A stretch of 5,538 nt of DNA. It comes from Actinomycetota bacterium. Lineage in GTDB: Bacteria > Cyanobacteriota > Vampirovibrionia > Obscuribacterales > Obscuribacteraceae. Both the position numbers and the translations under genes were made by a program. Location of the stretch: the NCBI GenBank assembly GCA_903970355.1, contig CAJCIF010000227.1:1-5538 (forward strand). Reading direction: 5' to 3'. The notes under the pieces are model-generated. The model was not told where the DNA came from. It made no database searches and saw only the letters and a list, made by a program, of their open reading frames with translations. This document shows positions 1 through 5,538 of this stretch, piece by piece. Position 1 is the stretch's first letter; every line of letters begins with the position of its first letter.

Positions 1-2028
1 TTCGAACCAAATTTTGCCGCCGTGCCGCTCTATTATTGAGTGACATATCGATAAGCCAAGGCCAGTCCCTTGTCCGACGGGCTTGGTCGTAAAGAAAGGT
101 TCAAAGATCTTATTCTCTGCATCCTTCTTAATACCGGTCCCGTTGTCTTCTATAGAAATGAGGACTTTATCATTGTCCAGACAAGTTCGCACCGATACTT
201 TTGCATCTGGCTTGCCCGATACTGCCTCGGCCGCATTAGACAGAAGGTTCATCCAAACCTGATTTAACTGGCCGGGATAGCAGAGTACCGGTGGTAAGTT
301 GGCGAAATCCAACTCGGCATAAATTTTGTCGCGTCCATAGTACTGGCTCAGAATCTTGAGGGTAGATTCCAAACCTTCATTGACGGACGCTTCTTTTAAC
401 TCTGCTTCATCCAATCTGCTGAAGCTCTTGAGGTTTCTGATAATGTGGCGAATCCGTTCCGTACCTTCATTTAAATCGGCAAGAATATTCTCGAGATCGG
501 CCACCACAAAATCGTATTTTAGTTTTTCTTTGAGGCCTTTGACGAGAGCTCGATCGGCTTCCGATTCTTCCTCAATAGTGGAAATGATCTTTTTGAGATC
601 TCCGAAATACTCATGGAGATAAGGCAAATTGCCGTGCACGAAATTGATTGGATTATTCAGTTCATGCGCGATGCCGGCAACAAGTCTTCCCAGTGAGGCC
701 ATTTTTTCTTGATGGACAAGTTGCGCTTGAACAGCACCCAACTCAAGGTTTTTGCTGTCGAGGTGCTCGTTTTTCTGAATAAGATCGGCATTGGTATCGG
801 AAAGTTGTTTTACTAATTTTGCATTTTCAACAGCAACAGCAACTTGACCGGCTACCGATTTCACTAAGTCCAGCTCAGCACCGGCCCAGTATCTATGAAC
901 AGTCTCACCAATGATGATAATGCCTTCCGAAGTGTCCCCATAAATAATTGGTTGCACTATCATTGAATCCAACTTAAGTTCTTCCAATTCTTTATGAATT
1001 GGTGCTAGCTCTGAAGCAAATTGTGGTTGATCGAAAACGAATGTTTTTCTAATCGCGACACCGTCCTCGTTTCGTTCATAGGTAGATTTGTGTTGAAGCA
1101 GGTAAGTGCATAGCTCCTTAGAAATTGGCGAGGAGTGATCGGTTACCTTTGCACCTTCTTCCGCATGTTTTGATTGAAAAATAAGAGCATTGCTAAAATC
1201 CGGATTTGGACAAACAATGGCACAAGCATGGCATTTGAGCGCTGCTGTTAACTCGTTTGTGGCAGTTTCTAGGATGACATTGAGATTCAATGTATTGCGA
1301 AGTGCCGAGTTGATTGAATTGATCAATCTTTCACGGGAAGCCTGACCTTTCACTTCTGCAACCAGACGTTCGTTATCTTTCAGTTGAACGCGTAATTCAT
1401 TTGCTACTTGCTGGGCAAGCCCGGATATGTAACTGCAAAAGGCTCCCCACACAAATGAAATGCTCACGAGTATGGTCGATCTGGCGAGCAATCTGCCGAA
1501 CAAGCGATGCAAATATACCCCTGCTAAACCACCCTCACTGCTTGCGCCAATCATGAGGTTAATAGAGTTGCTGTTTTCCCATAAGAGAAGACCAACGTAC
1601 ATGGCTGAAATGAAAAGGCAAGTAGCATAAATTCCAACTCGCGAAAACGTATAGCTTGAAAGCAGAATCGGCAGTATGTAAAGGACGTAGAGATCGGAAT
1701 CAATTCCCATCGTGAGGTGAATTGAGATGGTGAGAGCGATAACATCGAAAGAAAGCAAAGCAAAATTGAAACTTTTTATGGCACGATCGCTTTTAAACAG
1801 TGACAGCCTAAGAAGAAGCAGTCCGCCAATTGTGTAAGCGAGCACTCCCGTAATTAAATAAGTGATCAGCCTGAGATCAAACTCAGTGCGCGCATAGAGG
1901 CTGAGACAAACGGAAAGAACAAGGCAAACGCCTGCAAAGGCAAGACGAAAGTGCAGAAGCTGTTCTGTTTTCAGATACAGTTCTGATTTCGGCAAAGACA
2001 TTTTTATGGTTTGCGTTGTGTTAGTCAT
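1..2028 (-). CDS. Membrane-bound GAF sensor histidine kinase, C-terminus cut by window edge
   Basis: The reading frame is open from an ATG at 2028 to base 1, giving 676 residues with no stop. It is a two-component sensor that should autophosphorylate on His and pass phosphate to a response regulator, none of which is in view. Residues about 28-46, 53-75, 88-108, 113-129, 132-150 and 184-204 are hydrophobic, giving six predicted membrane segments. A GAF domain follows (about 235-405), then a coiled coil (about 401-445), then the kinase core. The H-box is AGIAHELNNP with His455, the N-box is NLLSNAAEA (594-602), the G1 box is DNGTGI (628-633), the F-box is FEPFFTTKP and the G2 box is GTGLGLS (654-660). 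All catalytic boxes look intact. The protein stops in HGGKIWFE, so only about 15-30 residues of the HATPase end should be missing. The H-box and the ERIRHIIRNLKSFSRLDEAE stretch resemble cyanobacterial GAF kinases as I recall them. A second in-frame ATG at 2001 is an alternative start; neither has a good Shine-Dalgarno. The ligand is unknown. Confidence 0.93.
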   Translation of the reverse strand, partial: MTNTTQTIKMSLPKSELYLKTEQLLHFRLAFAGVCLVLSVCLSLYARTEFDLRLITYLITGVLAYTIGGLLLLRLSLFKSDRAIKSFNFALLSFDVIALTISIHLTMGIDSDLYVLYILPILLSSYTFSRVGIYATCLFISAMYVGLLLWENSNSINLMIGASSEGGLAGVYLHRLFGRLLARSTILVSISFVWGAFCSYISGLAQQVANELRVQLKDNERLVAEVKGQASRERLINSINSALRNTLNLNVILETATNELTAALKCHACAIVCPNPDFSNALIFQSKHAEEGAKVTDHSSPISKELCTYLLQHKSTYERNEDGVAIRKTFVFDQPQFASELAPIHKELEELKLDSMIVQPIIYGDTSEGIIIIGETVHRYWAGAELDLVKSVAGQVAVAVENAKLVKQLSDTNADLIQKNEHLDSKNLELGAVQAQLVHQEKMASLGRLVAGIAHELNNPINFVHGNLPYLHEYFGDLKKIISTIEEESEADRALVKGLKEKLKYDFVVADLENILADLNEGTERIRHIIRNLKSFSRLDEAELKEASVNEGLESTLKILSQYYGRDKIYAELDFANLPPVLCYPGQLNQVWMNLLSNAAEAVSGKPDAKVSVRTCLDNDKVLISIEDNGTGIKKDAENKIFEPFFTTKPVGQGTGLGLSICHSIIERHGGKIWFE

Positions 2029-2047
2029 CTGCCACTATATGTGATGG

Positions 2048-3898
2048 CTACAGATAATTGGAGGCGCGTTTGTAAACTTCCGCGGCTTCTGGAAATCGCC
2101 CCAAGGTTTTGAGCGTTTGTCCCCAGGAATCATAAATGTCGCCATTATACGGGTCAATCTCGGAGGCTTTCTCGTATTTTTCCAGAGCGAGCTCGTGAAA
2201 ACCAAGGAGCGAAAGCGTTCTTCCCCAAGAATAAAAGAGAAGCGAATCGCTGTCATTCAAATCAGCGGCGTTGCGAAACATTTCATCGGCTTCGGCGAAA
2301 TTACCCTGTGCCAAAGCAATTTGACCCATCAAGGTAAATGCAAGAGGATTGCCAGGCGTCCTTGCCATAACTTGCTGGCAGATGCTGAGTGCTTCTTCAA
2401 GTTGCCCGCGTGCTTTCAAGGCACGGGCCAGGGTGAGACTGGCTTCGGGATCTGTTTCATCAATTTCCAAAATGCGAATGGAGCGCTGCATAGCAGCATC
2501 GAAATCGGAAGATTCCAGAAGCGTTTCGATCATTTCTTTTTCCGGCAAGAGACATTCAGGATCGATCGACAATGCTTGTTTGAAATGAGCCGCGGCAGTT
2601 TCTGTTTGCCCAAGTGCTTCCATGCTGCGTGCTAAATGCAAATGACCAAGTGCAAATTCCGGCTTCAATTGCAGGCAACGACTCAACAATTGCACAGCTT
2701 GTTGGTGTGCTCCCAATAAGCCAAGACAGGAACCGAGACCGTCCAGAGCCAGGTAGTTGTTTGGATTTTGCTTTGCTGCTCTTTCAAAATGCAAGTGCGC
2801 AGTTTCGGCTCGGCCGATCGCAAGTTGGGCGTAAGCCATCCACATGTCTAACAGTTCATTACGCATGCCTTGTGTCTGGCAATGCGCAAATTTCGAAAGC
2901 GCCTCATCATATTTGCCAAAGAGTAGATAAGCGATGCCGCAGTACAAAGCCAGTTCCAATAGATCAGGGTTGTGTTCCATGGCTTGTTCGAAAGCACCAG
3001 CAGCGAGGTCATACTCGTGTAGTGAAGTGCGGATCAACCCGAGATTCATCTGTGCTTCCGAAAAGCTGGTGTCTACATCACAAGCCTCCATTATTTTTTC
3101 GGCAGCTTCTTCCAGATCGCCAGTCAAATAAAGGCTCACGCCCCAGTTGTTATAGACAAGCGCCCGATCTTTTGCTGTCAATTGTTTGGGTCCACCCGCC
3201 AGTGCGTCTCTGTAGCGAGAGGAAGCTTGTTCGAATTCGCCCATATTCACTAGAGCAGAAGCCCAGTTTGCTTTGGCAATGGCAAGACCATCGTCTATCT
3301 GGCAGGCACGCGAGAAGTATCTAATGGCACCGGGATAGTCACCCTTGTGCGTAAGGCATATGCCTGTTGCATTGAATGCTTCGGCAAATTCGGGATCTGT
3401 TTGGGAAGCTTGCAGAAAATCGGTCATGGCTTCAGGGTATTGACCGAGCCGCATATTAGCGACGCCCGCCTGGTACGAAGCAGCCGCAAGGGTGGGATTG
3501 AGTTTGACAGCCTGGCGGAATTGGCCAATGGAGCCGCGCAGGTTACCCATTTGCAAAAGGGCTATGCCCCAATGTAAGTGTCCGACGGCAAAGTTTGGTC
3601 TGCGTTCGCAAGCTTCGCGAAATGCCGGCATTGCTTCAGCAAATCGATCCTGCTTTAGAAAACAAAGTCCCAACTGGTAGTAGGCCTCGGTGTTATCTGG
3701 GGCGAGTTGAATTGCGCCGCTGATCATGCGCTGTGCTTCATCGTATTTGCCAATAGAAAGTGCAAGCGCGCCTAGTTGGCAAAGGGCGTCCGGATCTTGC
3801 GATTGCTGCTTGGAATAGCGCGAGAGAACAGAGTGAGCTTCATCCCACCTTCCCTGATAAATCAAATCGCCGACTAGCTTTGCAACTTTCGTTGACAC
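2048..3898 (-). CDS. All-TPR protein, 18 tandem tetratricopeptide units
   Basis: This 616-residue protein can be cut end to end into 18 TPR units of mostly 34 residues. Boundaries fall near residues 37, 70, 104, 138, 172, 206, 246, 280, 314, 348, 382, 416, 450, 484, 518, 552 and 586. Most units show the TPR pattern: aromatic or Leu near position 4, G/A at 8, Y/F near 17, A at 20 and P near 32 (for example YYQLGLCFLKQDRFAEAMPA). Unit 7 is about six residues longer (GGPKQLTAKDR), and the last unit ends at helix B with no clear capping helix. There is no signal peptide, membrane segment or catalytic domain, so it is probably a cytoplasmic protein-binding scaffold whose partner is unknown. The start is GTG at 3898, chosen because a GAGGGG Shine-Dalgarno lies 7 bases upstream and the first TPR starts right after it. 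It begins 30 bases after mraY and ends 19 bases before the kinase. Similarity to O-GlcNAc-transferase-type TPR arrays is only in the repeats; no glycosyltransferase domain follows. Confidence 0.93.
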   Translation of the reverse strand: MSTKVAKLVGDLIYQGRWDEAHSVLSRYSKQQSQDPDALCQLGALALSIGKYDEAQRMISGAIQLAPDNTEAYYQLGLCFLKQDRFAEAMPAFREACERRPNFAVGHLHWGIALLQMGNLRGSIGQFRQAVKLNPTLAAASYQAGVANMRLGQYPEAMTDFLQASQTDPEFAEAFNATGICLTHKGDYPGAIRYFSRACQIDDGLAIAKANWASALVNMGEFEQASSRYRDALAGGPKQLTAKDRALVYNNWGVSLYLTGDLEEAAEKIMEACDVDTSFSEAQMNLGLIRTSLHEYDLAAGAFEQAMEHNPDLLELALYCGIAYLLFGKYDEALSKFAHCQTQGMRNELLDMWMAYAQLAIGRAETAHLHFERAAKQNPNNYLALDGLGSCLGLLGAHQQAVQLLSRCLQLKPEFALGHLHLARSMEALGQTETAAAHFKQALSIDPECLLPEKEMIETLLESSDFDAAMQRSIRILEIDETDPEASLTLARALKARGQLEEALSICQQVMARTPGNPLAFTLMGQIALAQGNFAEADEMFRNAADLNDSDSLLFYSWGRTLSLLGFHELALEKYEKASEIDPYNGDIYDSWGQTLKTLGRFPEAAEVYKRASNYL

Positions 3899-3905
3899 GA
3901 AGACA

Positions 3906-3911
3906 CCCCTC
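3906..3911 (-). promoter_or_regulatory. Shine-Dalgarno site of the TPR gene
   Basis: On the minus strand the sequence GAGGGG ends 7 bases before the GTG at 3898. It is the best ribosome-binding site of the three internal gene starts in the window and decides the GTG as start. A second purine run, AGAGGA at 3915-3920, is too far upstream to be the main site. Confidence 0.6.
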
Positions 3912-3928
3912 GGTTCCTCTATATATTC

Positions 3929-5086
3929 TCAGAAAACGAAGAAGGCAGCCAACGTCAATCCGGACAAAATAAGCTGGATAACCCAGAAACCCGCAACCAC
4001 CTGCCATTCCTTCACGCCCTTTTCTGCAAAAACCGCTTCGAAATGATGGTGGAGTGGGGCCATGCGGAATATTCGCTTTCCTTCCCCAGGTAATTTATTT
4101 GTGAGTTTGTACAAGACAAGCGCGGCAGACTTCATTGGCTTTTCAGGTGTATACGGTTTGGTTATCTTGTAGTAGCTCACCTGCATGATCACGGAAAGTG
4201 TTTCCACAATGAAAATGAGGCTGAGTGGGACGAACCAAAATAAAAGACCGCCTGCCAGCGTGAGCGTAGCTAAGAGTCCTCCCAGAAAAAGACTGCCAGT
4301 ATCTCCCATAAACACTTTGGCCGGGTTGCGATTGAAAGCAAGAAAAGCAGCAATTGAGCCACAAGCGACGAAAGCGAGCCAGGCTAATTCATATTGGCCC
4401 GTAAACCAAAGCATTGTTCCCATGGTCGCCAGGACTATGAGACCAGTTCCGCCCGCAAGACCGTCCATACCGTCATGCAAGTTGATGGCATTGGTTGTTG
4501 CGCAAATGAGGAACGTCGAAAGAACGACAAACACAGGTAAATCAAGAGGAATACCTACTTTGCCCGGTGCGAAAACGTGGACGTGTTGGAACAAAGAGAA
4601 TGCTATTTGCTGAGGCAGCAAAATTGCAGGCAGAGTCTGACTTGAGTGTCTTAAAAGAGCAAAGCCAAGAGTGCCGAAACCTGCTCCTAAAATGGCTTCC
4701 AGTCTCAATCTTGTCCTTGCTGATAGCCCCTCATTTGACTTGCTTTTTAGTTTAGAAAGATCATCAGAAAGTCCTATCAATCCGCATAGGACGGCAACGA
4801 AAAGGGCCCAGGCCGAAAGCGCACTACCTGCTCGGTGAATGAGCACACCTGAAATCGCCAAAAGAATAACAGTGACAGCCATAAAACAAATTCCACCCAT
4901 GGTGGGTGTCTTAGCTTTATGAGCGTGGCTTGCCGGTCCTTCTTCTCTTAAGAACTGACCAAGTTGTTTTTGTTTTAGCCACTTTATATATGCGGGAAAA
5001 GCGGAAACGCCGGCTATAAACGAAACCAAAAACGGACCGGTCAATACAACCGGGTTGGCTATGTAGGTTTCAAGATCAAAAATCAA
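3929..5086 (-). CDS. mraY: Phospho-N-acetylmuramoyl-pentapeptide-transferase (MraY)
   Basis: MraY is an integral membrane enzyme. It moves phospho-MurNAc-pentapeptide from UDP to undecaprenyl phosphate on the cytoplasmic face, making lipid I, the first lipid step of peptidoglycan synthesis. The family signature is plain in the 385 residues: KTPTMGG (59-65), the Asp pair in SDDLSKLKSKSNEGLSAR (D108, D109), NAINLHDGMDGLAGG (199-213), FMGDTGS with D262, and MAPLHHHFE with H346-H348. About ten hydrophobic membrane segments are visible. Two things differ from the usual protein: the nucleotide-contacting loop reads NLHDGMDG rather than the common NLTDGLDG, and about 25 extra residues (roughly 308-335) sit between QVSYYK and GKRIF, making it longer than the usual 320-360. 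The start is TTG at 5086, five bases after the stop of the upstream gene. The frame has no ATG or GTG between that TTG and an upstream in-frame stop, and the first internal Met is within the conserved TPTMGG motif. No Shine-Dalgarno is visible, so translational coupling is likely. It is not in a mur/fts cluster here. Confidence 0.96.
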   Translation of the reverse strand: MIFDLETYIANPVVLTGPFLVSFIAGVSAFPAYIKWLKQKQLGQFLREEGPASHAHKAKTPTMGGICFMAVTVILLAISGVLIHRAGSALSAWALFVAVLCGLIGLSDDLSKLKSKSNEGLSARTRLRLEAILGAGFGTLGFALLRHSSQTLPAILLPQQIAFSLFQHVHVFAPGKVGIPLDLPVFVVLSTFLICATTNAINLHDGMDGLAGGTGLIVLATMGTMLWFTGQYELAWLAFVACGSIAAFLAFNRNPAKVFMGDTGSLFLGGLLATLTLAGGLLFWFVPLSLIFIVETLSVIMQVSYYKITKPYTPEKPMKSAALVLYKLTNKLPGEGKRIFRMAPLHHHFEAVFAEKGVKEWQVVAGFWVIQLILSGLTLAAFFVF

Positions 5087-5094
5087 TTTGATTA
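5084..5094 (-). other. Tight stop-start junction, DprA-like gene to mraY
   Basis: On the minus strand the TAA stop of the DprA-like gene (5092-5094) is followed by five bases and then the TTG start codon of mraY (5084-5086). The 20 bases before the TTG have no purine-rich ribosome-binding site. This arrangement suggests that ribosomes finishing the upstream gene re-initiate on mraY. The coupling is inferred from spacing only. Confidence 0.45.
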
Positions 5095-5538
5095 GTCGAG
5101 ATAGAAGCTCGTTACTATCTTACGATGATCTTTGGCGTAATTGACGGATTCCAGAAGCGTATGGCTTGTGTGATATAGGAAACAAATAATTTGCTGAGAG
5201 CGGTCGATTATTTCGTGGTTGCAGATCTTGCTGGCATCAGCAAGTGTCATAGTGCGGCGCTCAGGGTATTCAGTAATGTTCTTGATGCCAATTAGCAAAT
5301 CTTGCACTTCACCTGGCTGTTGGCCTATGGTTTGCGGAAGAATAATTTCGAGGCGATCCGGATTGGCTCGCTGTGCTCCGCGAATCACAGCCATGTTCGT
5401 TCCGTTGGCACCACCACTGGTGACTACCTGGTTGCCGGATAGAACAAGGGCATAAGCCAGCATCTCGACGAGCTGCTGATGAGTTAGCGGTAAATTTCGT
5501 GTGCCGATGATGGCGACTCGGCGCGGTCCAGACTGCTG
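5092..5538 (-). CDS. DprA/Smf-like Rossmann (SLOG) protein, N-terminus cut by window edge
   Basis: The frame is open from the window end, so the ATG at 5463 is an internal Met (residue 26 of the visible part), not the start. The visible 148 residues begin inside the Rossmann fold. RRVAIIGTRN is the first strand and phosphate loop, TSGGANGTN matches the DprA SGxAxGID motif with Asn in place of Asp, ILPQ follows the next strand, and CNHEIIDRSQQIICF lines up with the DprA RNRIIAGLS region. The protein ends at KIVTSFYLD, with no winged-helix domain after the Rossmann fold. DprA proper loads RecA on incoming single-stranded DNA during transformation. This short form matches what I recall of a cyanobacterial family named DNA recombination-mediator protein A, whose function is not established. 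A nucleotide-binding role of the SLOG type is equally possible. Five bases separate it from mraY, which it probably precedes in one transcript. Confidence 0.85.
   Translation of the reverse strand, partial: QQSGPRRVAIIGTRNLPLTHQQLVEMLAYALVLSGNQVVTSGGANGTNMAVIRGAQRANPDRLEIILPQTIGQQPGEVQDLLIGIKNITEYPERRTMTLADASKICNHEIIDRSQQIICFLYHTSHTLLESVNYAKDHRKIVTSFYLD

Noticed and set aside
2029..2047. Possible promoter or terminator in the gap between the TPR gene and the kinase
   Set aside because: Nineteen bases with no inverted repeat, T-run or clear -10/-35 pair; too short to hold either convincingly.
2035..2256. Minus-strand open frame of 73 codons overlapping the end of the TPR gene
   Set aside because: It is out of frame within the TPR coding sequence and shows no domain; the TPR repeats explain the bases.
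2614..3324. Forward-strand open frame of 236 codons, and others at 2117-2635 and 4185-4613
   Set aside because: They lie fully antisense to the TPR gene or mraY, have low-complexity or unnatural composition and no family motifs. They are shadows of the minus-strand genes.
2048..3898. O-linked GlcNAc transferase or other TPR-fused enzyme
   Set aside because: All residues fall in TPR units and no glycosyltransferase or other catalytic domain follows before the stop.
3917..3956. Possible promoter before the TPR gene: TTGACG with a TATATA further on
   Set aside because: The two boxes are about 24 or more bases apart, too far for a sigma-70 promoter of usual spacing, and TTGACG lies in the mraY coding end.
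5092..5463. A complete 123-residue protein starting at the ATG at 5463
   Set aside because: The frame stays open to the window end and the upstream residues contain the Rossmann phosphate loop (VAIIGTR), so the gene is longer and the ATG is internal.

Overview
The window holds four genes, all on the minus strand and read from high to low coordinates: a DprA/Smf-like Rossmann protein (5' end outside the window), mraY, an all-TPR protein, and a membrane-bound hybrid-free sensor histidine kinase (3' end outside the window). The gaps between them are 5, 30 and 19 bases. I see no terminator and no convincing promoter in any gap, so they most simply form one transcription unit that extends past both window edges. 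Coding density is nearly total, and the longer forward-strand ORFs are shadows of these genes.

Organism: a diderm-type or at least peptidoglycan-making bacterium of moderate GC content. Two things point to the Cyanobacteriota lineage. The DprA-like protein has the short, winged-helix-free form with a HQQ...ALVLSGN core and a C-terminal KIVTSFYLD end that I recall from cyanobacterial 'DNA recombination-mediator protein A' homologues. The kinase has an HELNNPINFVHGNL H-box and an ERIRHIIRNLKSFSRLDEAE stretch of the kind common in cyanobacterial GAF kinases. There is nothing photosynthetic here. A non-photosynthetic sister group (Vampirovibrionia/Melainabacteria, for example Obscuribacterales) would fit, but that placement is inference from remembered family features, not from a search.

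Layout: 1-2028 kinase (six membrane segments, GAF, coiled coil, HisKA, HATPase); 2048-3898 TPR protein made of 18 head-to-tail TPR units with nothing else; 3929-5086 mraY, the first membrane enzyme of the lipid stage of peptidoglycan synthesis, apparently starting at TTG and carrying an insertion of about 25 residues before its HHH motif; 5092-5538 the DprA-like gene.

How they may work together: only MraY has a well-defined role (lipid I synthesis). The TPR protein could be a cytoplasmic scaffold and the kinase a membrane or redox sensor, but co-transcription is the only link visible. The most notable observations are the MraY insertion and motif variants, the uncapped all-TPR solenoid placed between a cell-wall enzyme and a sensor, and a Cys-x2-Cys-x3-Cys-Pro cluster in the kinase GAF domain. 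No mobile element, CRISPR array, RNA gene or clear novel defence system is present.
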